Assembly (NCBI GenBank): GCA_030636485.1
Contig: DAOVWV010000066.1
Location: 1-7,617 of the forward strand
Reading direction: 5' to 3'
Length of the DNA: 7,617 nt
Origin: Methyloprofundus sp.
GTDB lineage: Bacteria; Pseudomonadota; Gammaproteobacteria; Methylococcales; Methylomonadaceae
The notes under the pieces were generated by a model that saw nothing but the letters and a program-made list of their open reading frames with translations, was not told the DNA's origin and ran no database searches. The translations under genes were made by a program, and so were the position numbers. The stretch's first letter is position 1. The number at the start of each line of letters is the position of its first letter. Below are positions 1-6,324 of this stretch, one piece after another.

Positions 1-50
1 ATGGGGTGATAGTCTCCAGAAGGCGCAACGCGTAACACGGATGAATAAAA
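1..50. other. No supported feature at the window edge
   Basis: These bases hold no convincing coding frame, promoter or RNA gene. They adjoin the REPIN and may belong to a longer repeat block or to the end of a gene outside the window. Confidence 0.3.
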
Positions 51-193
51 CGTAGGTTGGATGAGCTTTGCGAAATCCGACAAAGTATTGCACGGTGGTT
101 TGATTATCGAGGATGTTGCCTGAAATAATATTGTACGCTTGATTGGGTATGGGTGGTGTGATGACGGAATGCGCTACGCTTTTCCATCCTACG
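51..193. repeat. REPIN: two inverted GTAG-headed REP palindromes
   Basis: Two 31-bp sequences face each other at 51-81 (plus) and 163-193 (minus), agreeing at about 23 of 31 positions when one is inverted. Each carries the tetranucleotide GTAG at its outer end (52-55; 192-189 on the minus strand) followed by an imperfect palindrome: arms 56-62 with 75-81, and 163-169 with 182-188, each seven pairs with one G-T wobble, plus a small inner GC-rich stem. A GTAG head followed by a palindrome is the known layout of REP sequences mobilised by RAYT (TnpA-REP) transposases, and an inverted pair is called a REPIN. No RAYT gene is present, so the element is non-autonomous. The family assignment is inferred from form only. 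Confidence 0.6.
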
Positions 194-210
194 TTATAAG
201 GCAAATAATA

Positions 211-263
211 AACTTTTGAGCGAGACGGGGTATTCATCCCGTTTCAAGCGTTTAAAGCTTGAG
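211..263 (+). repeat. Direct repeat, upstream copy, flanking the Rpn nuclease gene
   Basis: Bases 221-263 match 1261-1303 at 40 of 43 positions, and weaker identity reaches back to 211/1251. The offset is 1040 bases, one nuclease-gene unit. The core forms a hairpin: arms 222-230 and 237-245 pair over nine positions around a TATTCA loop, including G-U wobbles. In the downstream copy this repeat begins inside the last codons of the nuclease gene, so the upstream copy may be the tail of a lost earlier gene copy or a mark of duplication on insertion. Confidence 0.75.
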
Positions 264-288
264 TGCAACAAGAAGTACTGTGTAATAT
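259..288 (+). promoter_or_regulatory. Possible sigma-70 promoter for the leader frame and nuclease gene
   Basis: TTGAGT (259-264) and TAATAT (283-288) are 18 bases apart and would start transcription near 295, upstream of the leader frame at 350. Both boxes deviate from consensus, so this is a weak, position-based call. Confidence 0.25.
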
Positions 289-309
289 CATGAGCCATAA
301 ACGTTATGA

Positions 310-327
310 ATGGGATAAAAATCCCGT
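310..327 (+). other. Small hairpin ahead of the leader frame
   Basis: GGGAT (312-316) and ATCCC (321-325) form a perfect stem around an AAAA loop, extendable by a T-G and an A-T pair. It ends about ten bases before the strong Shine-Dalgarno at 338-343. No T-tract follows, so it is not a canonical terminator. It may affect mRNA stability or translation, or simply be a repeat remnant. Confidence 0.35.
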
Positions 328-349
328 CCAGCTTTGTAGGAGGGGTAAA

Positions 350-415
350 ATGTCGGATTACGTTATCTACGCTGCTAAGATAGGCTTTAAATCTTATGAA
401 TACAAAATACTTTAA
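350..415 (+). CDS. Possible 21-aa leader peptide overlapping the nuclease start
   Basis: An ATG at 350 is preceded by AGGAGG (338-343) six bases upstream, one of the best ribosome binding sites in the window. The frame encodes 21 residues starting MSDYVIYAAK and stops with TAA at 413-415, in another frame and 20 bases inside the nuclease gene that starts at 396. The nuclease ATG has no good ribosome site of its own, and a short stem (377-381 with 391-395) ends right next to it. This arrangement suggests translational coupling: ribosomes on the leader would open the stem and reinitiate at 396. The peptide resembles nothing I recognise. Alternatively the frame is accidental, since GTCGGATTACG at 352-362 resembles REP-type repeat sequence. 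Confidence 0.35.
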   Translation: MSDYVIYAAKIGFKSYEYKIL

Positions 416-1259
416 CCCTTATACCGACTTTGGCTTTAAGAAACTATTTGGTGAGGAAGCCAGCAAGGATTTACTGATTGACTTCTTAAATCAGTTGTTG
501 CCTGCGCATCATCAGGTAGCGACACTGGAATTTAAAAATGCGGAAAAGTTAAATGATACTGCAAAAGAGCGCACGGCTATTTTTGATATATATTGCCAGA
601 CAGATGAGGGTCATAAATTTATTGTCGAAATGCAAAAAGCCAAGGTCAATTTTTTTAAAGACCGTTCCTTGTTCTATTCCACTTTTCCCATTAGAGAGCA
701 GGCGCAAAAAGGCGGCTGGGATTTTAAACTACTTCCCATCTATTTTATTGCCATTCTTGATTTTCATTATGATGAACAGGAAGAAATGCGTAAATTCAGG
801 CGTGATGTCAGTTTAAAAGATCAGGATGGCGAGTTGTTTTATGACAAGCTGCATTTTAAATTTTTGCAAATGCCACTGTTTAATAAACAAGCCAATGAAT
901 TAGAAAGCCATTTTGATAAGTGGGTTTATTTTTTAAAGAATCTGGAAACATTTGACCATATCCCAAGTATATTAAATGAGCCTATTTTTAATAAAGGTTT
1001 TGAAATTGCCGAAATATCCCATTTAAAGCCCGACCAATATGAAAGTTATCAAAAAAGTTTATTAGATTATTGGGAAGTTAAAAATGTTAAGGATACCGCC
1101 TTTAATGAAGGGAGGGCGGAAGGAAAAATAGAGGGGAAGGTAGAGGGGAAGATAGAAAGGACATTAGAGCTTGCAACAGCGTTAAAAGATCAAAAAGTTG
1201 CCATTGATATTATTATTGTAACAACAGGTCTTACGCAGCAAGAGATTGATAAGCTTTGA
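396..1259 (+). CDS. Rpn family recombination-promoting nuclease / putative transposase (PD-(D/E)XK)
   Basis: The 287-residue protein starts with the family hallmark NPYTDFGFKKLFG (residues 7-19), which fixes the start at 396. The nuclease core lies around residues 55-82: D64 in the FDIYC strand and the E78-x-Q80 motif in IVEMQ match the PD-(D/E)XK variant of the Rpn / PDDEXK_2 group. E. coli Rpn proteins are DNA endonucleases that raise RecA-independent recombination. The C-terminal tail has four tetrapeptide repeats EGRA/EGKI/EGKV/EGKI (238-253), common in this group, then a helical end. The length is normal and no lesion is seen. There is no clear Shine-Dalgarno upstream; the overlapping leader frame may supply coupling. 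Direct repeats flank it at 211-263 and 1251-1303, the second overlapping its 3' end. A transposase role is historical naming; nuclease activity here is inferred from motifs. Confidence 0.88.
   Translation: MNTKYFNPYTDFGFKKLFGEEASKDLLIDFLNQLLPAHHQVATLEFKNAEKLNDTAKERTAIFDIYCQTDEGHKFIVEMQKAKVNFFKDRSLFYSTFPIREQAQKGGWDFKLLPIYFIAILDFHYDEQEEMRKFRRDVSLKDQDGELFYDKLHFKFLQMPLFNKQANELESHFDKWVYFLKNLETFDHIPSILNEPIFNKGFEIAEISHLKPDQYESYQKSLLDYWEVKNVKDTAFNEGRAEGKIEGKVEGKIERTLELATALKDQKVAIDIIIVTTGLTQQEIDKL
1107..1154 (+). repeat. Four tandem 12-bp units in the nuclease gene
   Basis: Four consecutive 12-base units encode EGRA, EGKI, EGKV and EGKI. The last two units differ at one base only, which indicates recent unit duplication. 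The number of units could vary in frame by slippage without breaking the gene. Confidence 0.7.
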
Positions 1260-1303
1260 ACGAGACGGGGTATTCACCCCGTTTCAAACATTTAAAGCTT
1301 GAG
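1251..1303 (+). repeat. Direct repeat, downstream copy, at the 3' end of the nuclease gene
   Basis: This is the partner of 211-263. It contains the final codons and stop of the nuclease gene and then the hairpin core, where ACGGGG (1265-1270) and CCCCGT (1277-1282) pair perfectly around TATTCA. The outer bases extend the RNA stem to nine pairs with one G-U. No T-tract follows, so if it ends transcription it is not by the classic intrinsic route. Confidence 0.75.
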
Positions 1304-1310
1304 CCCCGCG

Positions 1311-1341
1311 GTGGGGTGGGCAGTTTTTTTGCCCACCCTAC
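1311..1341 (-). repeat. GTAG-headed palindrome (REP-like)
   Basis: GGGTGGGCA (1314-1322) and TGCCCACCC (1330-1338) are perfect inverted repeats around a T-rich loop, and the stem extends to 12 pairs (1311-1322 with 1330-1341) with one wobble. Read on the minus strand the element begins with GTAG, like the two REPs at 51-193, though its inner sequence differs. It sits just past the direct repeat and just before the likely operon promoter. It could also work as a weak terminator for the nuclease gene. Confidence 0.55.
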
Positions 1342-1354
1342 ACGAGTTTGCTTG

Positions 1355-1360
1355 TATAAT
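1355..1360 (+). promoter_or_regulatory. Possible -10 box for the DUF4912-GH57 operon
   Basis: A perfect TATAAT lies about 100 bases before the DUF4912 start. No good -35 box is found at 16-18 bases; the REP-like palindrome occupies that side. The expected start would be near 1367. Confidence 0.3.
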
Positions 1361-1457
1361 CATCGCTCTCAAGTGTAAACAGCTCATGGGATAAAAAAGT
1401 ACCCGCTTCCGAGTATTCAAACACACATACTCTAACGCTAACACGATTTGACTGATA

Positions 1458-2174
1458 ATGAAGTTCTGGCAATCTAGATATAACCCGCAACTTAAACTTT
1501 CCCAACAAGAATTACGTGATATTAGTGATGAAATTATCCAGAACTACACGCCTTATGATCCCCACCATCAGCCGGAACTGGTGTTGATGCCCGTAGACCC
1601 TTTAAATCTATACGCATACTGGAACCTTGCAGCTATCGAAACAGATAATGCCATTAATGAGACTGATAGGCAATTTGTCTTGCGAGTTTATTCTTTGCCT
1701 GAACAGGGTGAACAAGACAATGATATCAAAATGAGTTTTGATATCATTGTCTCTGCTTACCAGAATCAGCAAAAAGTACGCTTACCCATGGCTGCAACGA
1801 CCTATTCGGCTGTTATCGGTGAAATGAAGGCTGATGGGCGTTTTTCTGCTTTGGCGACGGCCAATGCCATTCATGTGCCACGCGAAAATCCGCTTGCTGA
1901 AGAAAGCATGGGTGAGACTGAAAATGCGCGGCAAATTGCGTCAGTGCCAGACTATTCTGCAACTATTGAGGAAAATATTGAAACAATGGAAGGTGAAGAG
2001 CAGGGTGTCTTTATTTTGAGAGATTTTAATGAATATGGCTACGATTTAAAGGTCTATGAACAAAGCCTGTCACCCGCTGTTATAAGTCAGTTATTTGGCC
2101 ATATGGAGGGTATGCAGCATACAAGCGCAAGCAATAGCATTAATAAAAATACTTCTGGTCGGGGTTGTAACTAA
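1458..2174 (+). CDS. DUF4912 domain-containing protein
   Basis: The 238-residue protein contains the conserved DUF4912 pattern: ELVLMPVDP (40-48), LYAYWNL (51-57), the strand LRVYS (75-79), and the block Y116 to P145 with IGEM, DGRF, LATAN and VPRENP. The acidic stretch 146-182 looks disordered; a short terminal part (about 183-214) may be another small element. There is no signal peptide or membrane segment, so it is probably cytoplasmic. DUF4912 has no settled biochemical role, but it is known next to or fused with GH57 glucan-processing enzymes. Here the branching enzyme starts 2 bases after the stop, so a helper, carbohydrate-binding or regulatory role in glycogen synthesis is a reasonable inference. 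The start ATG has no strong ribosome site. The gene contains a 17-bp perfect inverted repeat at 1715-1752. Confidence 0.85.
   Translation: MKFWQSRYNPQLKLSQQELRDISDEIIQNYTPYDPHHQPELVLMPVDPLNLYAYWNLAAIETDNAINETDRQFVLRVYSLPEQGEQDNDIKMSFDIIVSAYQNQQKVRLPMAATTYSAVIGEMKADGRFSALATANAIHVPRENPLAEESMGETENARQIASVPDYSATIEENIETMEGEEQGVFILRDFNEYGYDLKVYEQSLSPAVISQLFGHMEGMQHTSASNSINKNTSGRGCN
1715..1752 (+). repeat. 17-bp perfect inverted repeat inside the DUF4912 gene
   Basis: Bases 1715-1731 and 1736-1752 are exact reverse complements around a four-base TGAG loop. The hairpin covers codons for residues 87-98 (DNDIKM then SFDIIV). An mRNA stem this long in a coding region is uncommon. The right arm encodes a strand that looks conserved in the domain, while the left arm lies in a variable loop. 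No T-tract follows, so termination is unlikely. Confidence 0.9.
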
Positions 2175-2176
2175 GC

Positions 2177-3775
2177 GTGACTATCAAAAAAGGGTTTTTA
2201 GGGATTATTCTGCATGGACATCTGCCTTTTGTACGTCACCCTGAATACGACAGTTTTTTCGAGGAAATCTGGCTGTTTGAAGCGATAACAGAATGTTATA
2301 TACCGCTCATTCGTTCACTTGAACGACTGCACCAGGATAAGGTCAATTACCGGCTAACACTGTCACTTTCGCCGCCGTTGATTTTAATGTTGAGTGACCC
2401 CTTGTTACAGGCGCGCTACCTGCATCACCTGAATAAGCAATTAGAGTTGGCAGAAAAGGAAATTGTTAGAACGCGGGGGACAGAGTATCAAAAGCTGGCG
2501 CGGCTCTATCGACGCTTGTACCTGGATACGCGGGATATTTTTGTTCGTCAATATGACTGTCAACTATTAAGCGCTTTTCAGAAATTTCATGCAACAGGCC
2601 ATCTGGAGTTGATTACCTGTGCTGCGACGCATGGTTTTTTACCCTTGTTAAATAAGAGTGAAGCGGCGGTACGCAATCAAATCAATACCGGGGTTGAAAC
2701 GTTTATCTCACACCTTGGTTTTGCACCGGCGGGTTTCTGGCTGCCGGAATGCGGCTATTATCCCGGTCTGGAAAAACATCTGAAAAATGCGGGAATCAAT
2801 TATTTTTTCGTCGATACCCACGGTATTGATAATGCCAGTAAAAGGCCTCCGAATAGTGTTTATGCACCGATAAACTGTGGCAATGATGTATTGGCTTTTG
2901 CCAGAGATCCCGAATCATCAAAGCAGGTCTGGAGTTCTAAGGATGGTTATCCCGGGGATGGTGATTATCGTGAATATTACAGCGATATAGGCTTTGATCT
3001 GGATTTGGATTATATTGCCCCCTATATTCTGGATGGGCATATCCGAATCAATACCGGGATTAAATATCACCGGGTAACGGGTGCGGAGCTTGCGAAAAAG
3101 ATCTATCAGCCTGGAGAGGCTTTGTTAAAAGCAAAGGCACATGCACAGGACTTTATTCATAAGCGCCAGCAACAAATCAATCGCTTAAGTGTTGATATGG
3201 ATCGCTTGCCCATGATTGTATCGCCTTATGATGCCGAGTTATTCGGTCATTGGTGGTTTGAAGGGCCGCTATGGCTAGAGTGGGTATTACGTATTGCGGC
3301 TGAAAAGACCAATGGCGTACAGACGGTCAGTTGTTCCGATTATTTAAGCCGGGTCTCCACACACCATATAGCAACACCTTCGGCATCAACCTGGGGGCAC
3401 GAGGGCTATTCAAGTTTCTGGATCAATGAAACCAATGACTGGATCTATCCTTTATTGCATAAGGCGGCAACGGATATGGAAGAACTGGCGACTGTTTTTC
3501 AGCAGGTTAAAGCGACACCCTTACAGGAAAGGGCACTGAACCAGGCTGTACGTACCTTATTATTGGCTCAGGCATCGGATTGGCCTTTTATCATGCAAAC
3601 CGGGACGACAGTTGAGTATGCCAAGAAACGCATTAGCGATCACTTGGCGAGATTTAATTATTTACGCGATAGCATTCGTCATAATGCCATTAATGAACGC
3701 TATTTAAGTGCGCTGGAAATATTGGATGATGCCTTTCCAGAGGCTGATTTTCGGAATTTTACTAAGTCACAATAG
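2177..3775 (+). CDS. GH57 1,4-alpha-glucan branching enzyme
   Basis: The 532-residue protein carries the GH57 landmarks in order: HGHLPFVRHPE (13-23), GFWLPECGYYPG (186-197) with E191 as expected nucleophile, SPYDAELFGHWWFEGP (349-364) with D352 as expected acid/base, and STWG (404-407). E191 and D352 correspond to the catalytic pair of archaeal TK1436, and W406/W415 to its acceptor-side tryptophans. The rest is the helical DUF1957-type C-terminal domain. It forms alpha-1,6 branches in glycogen-like glucan in the cytoplasm. The length matches the short bacterial enzymes of about 520-530 residues, without the extra C-terminal domain of TK1436. The start is GTG, 2 bases after the DUF4912 stop, suggesting translational coupling. 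The symbol glgB is avoided because that name usually means the unrelated GH13 enzyme. A 4-alpha-glucanotransferase role is less likely given the ECGYYPG motif. Confidence 0.9.
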   Translation: MTIKKGFLGIILHGHLPFVRHPEYDSFFEEIWLFEAITECYIPLIRSLERLHQDKVNYRLTLSLSPPLILMLSDPLLQARYLHHLNKQLELAEKEIVRTRGTEYQKLARLYRRLYLDTRDIFVRQYDCQLLSAFQKFHATGHLELITCAATHGFLPLLNKSEAAVRNQINTGVETFISHLGFAPAGFWLPECGYYPGLEKHLKNAGINYFFVDTHGIDNASKRPPNSVYAPINCGNDVLAFARDPESSKQVWSSKDGYPGDGDYREYYSDIGFDLDLDYIAPYILDGHIRINTGIKYHRVTGAELAKKIYQPGEALLKAKAHAQDFIHKRQQQINRLSVDMDRLPMIVSPYDAELFGHWWFEGPLWLEWVLRIAAEKTNGVQTVSCSDYLSRVSTHHIATPSASTWGHEGYSSFWINETNDWIYPLLHKAATDMEELATVFQQVKATPLQERALNQAVRTLLLAQASDWPFIMQTGTTVEYAKKRISDHLARFNYLRDSIRHNAINERYLSALEILDDAFPEADFRNFTKSQ

Positions 3776-3799
3776 CATTTAACGCATTATGGAGGAGTC

Positions 3800-3843
3800 C
3801 AATAGCTTTAGCTATTGCTGTTTCGGACACGCTAAAGCGTGTC
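3800..3843. repeat. Two adjacent hairpins with complementary loops
   Basis: CAATAGC (3800-3806) pairs with GCTATTG (3811-3817) around TTTA, and GACACGC (3826-3832) pairs with GCGTGTC (3837-3843) around TAAA. The loops are reverse complements, and GCTTTAGC and GCTAAAGC can pair with each other, so kissing loops or an alternative single long stem are possible. The element sits between the convergent GH57 and uvrD genes. It lacks a T-tract on either strand, so it may be an interspersed palindromic repeat that protects or ends both transcripts. Confidence 0.6.
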
Positions 3844-3889
3844 ACACCAGTTCTATCTTCTGTGTTAAATGTGTAGCCGCAAATTTTCT

Positions 3890-6061
3890 TTATAAAACCT
3901 CTAATTTAGCATATGACAGCATTAACCACTTCATGCCTGCCGTTGCAAAATTAATCTGCACCCTTTCCTGATCTCCTTCACCATCAACCTGTAATACCAC
4001 GCCTTCACCAAATTTCTCATGTCTGATGCGTTGTCCTAATTTATAGCGCCCGCTAGTGCCAGGTGTGGCTGCCTTAGATATTTTTGGTTTGCTAATAGGC
4101 TTGCTTACACTGGCAAATAAGCGGATATCCTGTAACTGCTCAGCGGGAATTAATTTCAAAAACCGTAATGGGCGTGGAAAATTTTCCTTGCCGTATAAAC
4201 GTCTGGATTCGGCATAGCTTATATACAGTAATTTCATGGCACGGGTCATGCCAACATAGCATAAGCGGCGCTCTTCTTCCAGGCGTGCAATATCATCAAC
4301 CGATTGCTGTGAAGGAAATAGCCCTTCTTCCAAACCGACCATAAACACCAATGGGAACTCCAGACCTTTTGCAGAGTGTAAGGTCATCAGTTGTACGCAA
4401 TCATCAAAATCATCGGCCTGCGCATCGCCAGATTCCAATGCGGCATGGGCTAGGAATAAGTCTAATTCACTCTGCTCGTCTTCGTTAGCTTCGTCATAAT
4501 CAAATTGGCGCGCAGCATTGACTAATTCTTCCAGGTTTTCGACACGCGCTTCGCCTTTATCGCCTTTCTCTTTTTTATGAAACTCAATCAGGCCGCTTTT
4601 TTCTATGGCATTTTTAACCTGCTCATAAAGTTCGAGATCTTTGGATTGCTCGGCTAGACGATTGATCAGCTGCACAAAACCCTTTAAGGCATTTTCAGCG
4701 CGCGGGGTAAAGTGATCCGCTTTGAGTAATTCAATCATCGCCTGCCATAAAGTGATTTGTTTTTCTTTGGCGAGTCCGCGTATATCATCCAGTGTTTTTG
4801 CACCCACTCCGCGTGTTGGGGTATTAATGATACGTTCAAAAGCGGCATCATTGCCTTTATGTGCCGTCAAGAATAGGTAGGCTAATGCATTCTTGATTTC
4901 CATCCTGTCAAAGAAACGCAGGCCACCATAAACACGGTAAGGTGTGCCCGTTGCCATTAACTTCTCTTCAAACTGTCGCGACTGTGCATTAGAGCGGTAT
5001 AAAATAGCGACATTGGCGCGTAAATTACCTTCCGCTACCCATTTTCTAATACGTTCCACCACAAAATAAGCTTCATCCTGCTCATTAAAGGCAGCGTATA
5101 AGGAAATTAAATCGCCGTCGCTATCATCGGTTCTAAGCTCTTTGCCCATGCGCCCTTCGTTGCATGCAATCAGGGCATTAGAGGCTTTCAGGATGTTGCC
5201 CGTGGAGCGGTAGTTTTGTTCTAGGCGGATGAGCAGGTGGTTAGGATAATGTTTTTGAAAATTATACATATTTTCAATTTTTGCCCCACGCCAGCCATAA
5301 ATGGATTGGTCGTCATCCCCGACAACAAACAGGTTATCCTGTCCTTCGGTCAATAAGCGTAACCAGGCATATTGGACGGTATTGGTGTCCTGAAACTCAT
5401 CGACATGGACATGTTTAAAGCGCGAGCGATAGAATTCCAGTAGCTCTGCATTATCACGTAAGGTTTCATGCGCCTTTAACAGTAGCTCGGCAAAATCTAC
5501 CAGGCCTGAACGCGCACAGAGCTCTTCGTAGGCACGATAGATTTCCAGCTTTTTTTGTTGGTATATATCATCACTTTCTTCGCGTATATCCTTTGCGCGG
5601 AGACCTTCATCTTTTTGGGCATTGATGTACCATACAATTTGCTTGGGCGGCCATTTCTTATCGTCAATATTCATCGACTTCATCAAGCGTTTGACCAAGC
5701 GTAGCTGATCATCTGAATCAATCACCTGAAAGGTATCGGGCAATTTTGCTTCTTCGCTATGTTGTCTTAATAGGCGATGTGCCAGGCCATGAAATGTACC
5801 TATCCACATGGAACGGGCGGAGATATTCAGTAAATCCTCTACGCGCCCCCGCATTTCCTTTGCTGCTTTATTGGTGAAAGTAACAGCGAGTATATTATGC
5901 GGTGAAATATGTTCGATTTTGATCAGCCAGGCGATGCGGTGGACTAATACACGGGTTTTACCACTGCCGGCACCTGCCAGTATCAGCATGGATCTGGCGG
6001 GTGCAGAAACGGCCTGGCGCTGTGCATCGTTTAAAGAATCAATAATTTCCGTTACATCCAT
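3890..6061 (-). CDS. uvrD: DNA helicase II UvrD (SF1A 3'-5' helicase)
   Basis: From the ATG at 6061 the protein has 723 residues and starts MDVTEIIDSLNDAQRQAV, closely like E. coli UvrD. Superfamily 1 motifs are complete: Walker A AGAGSGKT (29-36), motif Ia TFTNKAAKEM (61-70), Walker B DEFQDTN (221-227), motif III GDDDQSIYGWRGA (248-260), motif IV EQNYRST (281-287), motif V LHSAKGLEFP (561-570) and motif VI EEERRLCYVGMTRA (595-608). The C-terminal Tudor-like domain (about 673-723, YKLGQRIRHEKFGEGVV) binds RNA polymerase in relatives. The enzyme unwinds DNA from the 3' side in nucleotide excision and mismatch repair. The frame extends 13 codons upstream to a TTG at 6100, but the ATG has AGG eight bases upstream and matches the family start. 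No convincing LexA box was found upstream. The gene stands alone, convergent with GH57. Confidence 0.97.
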   Translation of the reverse strand: MDVTEIIDSLNDAQRQAVSAPARSMLILAGAGSGKTRVLVHRIAWLIKIEHISPHNILAVTFTNKAAKEMRGRVEDLLNISARSMWIGTFHGLAHRLLRQHSEEAKLPDTFQVIDSDDQLRLVKRLMKSMNIDDKKWPPKQIVWYINAQKDEGLRAKDIREESDDIYQQKKLEIYRAYEELCARSGLVDFAELLLKAHETLRDNAELLEFYRSRFKHVHVDEFQDTNTVQYAWLRLLTEGQDNLFVVGDDDQSIYGWRGAKIENMYNFQKHYPNHLLIRLEQNYRSTGNILKASNALIACNEGRMGKELRTDDSDGDLISLYAAFNEQDEAYFVVERIRKWVAEGNLRANVAILYRSNAQSRQFEEKLMATGTPYRVYGGLRFFDRMEIKNALAYLFLTAHKGNDAAFERIINTPTRGVGAKTLDDIRGLAKEKQITLWQAMIELLKADHFTPRAENALKGFVQLINRLAEQSKDLELYEQVKNAIEKSGLIEFHKKEKGDKGEARVENLEELVNAARQFDYDEANEDEQSELDLFLAHAALESGDAQADDFDDCVQLMTLHSAKGLEFPLVFMVGLEEGLFPSQQSVDDIARLEEERRLCYVGMTRAMKLLYISYAESRRLYGKENFPRPLRFLKLIPAEQLQDIRLFASVSKPISKPKISKAATPGTSGRYKLGQRIRHEKFGEGVVLQVDGEGDQERVQINFATAGMKWLMLSYAKLEVL

Positions 6062-6165
6062 TACATAACCTATTTGACTATCTTGCCTGTCATTGTTCAA
6101 TTCCTGTCTTTACGAGGGGAGGGGTGAAAAATAACGCTTGATAAGCTGAAAAAAGAAAACCGGAT

Positions 6166-6171
6166 ATTATA
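6166..6171 (-). promoter_or_regulatory. Possible -10 box for uvrD
   Basis: On the minus strand bases 6171-6166 read TATAAT, about 105 bases before the uvrD ATG. No convincing -35 box lies at the right distance (TTAATA at 18 bases is the best), so the call is weak. Confidence 0.25.
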
Positions 6172-6233
6172 ACTGATGCAGGGGGATGATATTAAAAACA
6201 CCTCGTTTTTTACAGCTTTTTTTCATCCTAGGC

Positions 6234-6261
6234 TTGCACATTTTTACTAGCCCTGTATATT
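6234..6261 (+). promoter_or_regulatory. Likely sigma-70 promoter for the DUF2892 gene
   Basis: TTGCAC (6234-6239) and TATATT (6256-6261) are 16 bases apart, each one or two bases from consensus. Transcription would start near 6268 and leave a leader of about 57 bases. Confidence 0.4.
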
Positions 6262-6324
6262 TAAACTTGATAAACACAGACTTTTTAGTCTTTCCACATA
6301 AATAGAATAAAAATAGGTAAAACC

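Noticed and set aside
1..395. CRISPR array or tRNA in the repeat-rich left end
   Set aside because: The repeats are inverted palindromes or a single distant direct pair, not regularly spaced units, and no cloverleaf was found.
553..816. 87-codon frame inside the Rpn nuclease gene
   Set aside because: It is an out-of-frame shadow of a well-supported gene with intact motifs.
211..1303. Classic insertion sequence with terminal inverted repeats
   Set aside because: The nuclease gene is flanked by direct, not inverted, repeats, and no DDE or HUH transposase motifs or short target duplications could be identified.
3789..3971. 60-codon plus-strand frame after GH57
   Set aside because: It runs through the twin hairpins and into the antisense 3' end of uvrD; the protein has no recognisable family and no ribosome site ahead of its ATG.
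6192..6208. AAAAAC/GTTTTT inverted repeat near the uvrD upstream region
   Set aside because: The stem is short and entirely A/T-rich apart from one pair; in AT-rich spacer DNA this is expected by chance.
6253..6268. LexA (SOS) box candidate upstream of uvrD
   Set aside because: CTGTATAT matches one half, but the other half ends in ACTT instead of ACAG, and the site is about 190 bases from the uvrD start and coincides with a plus-strand -10 box.
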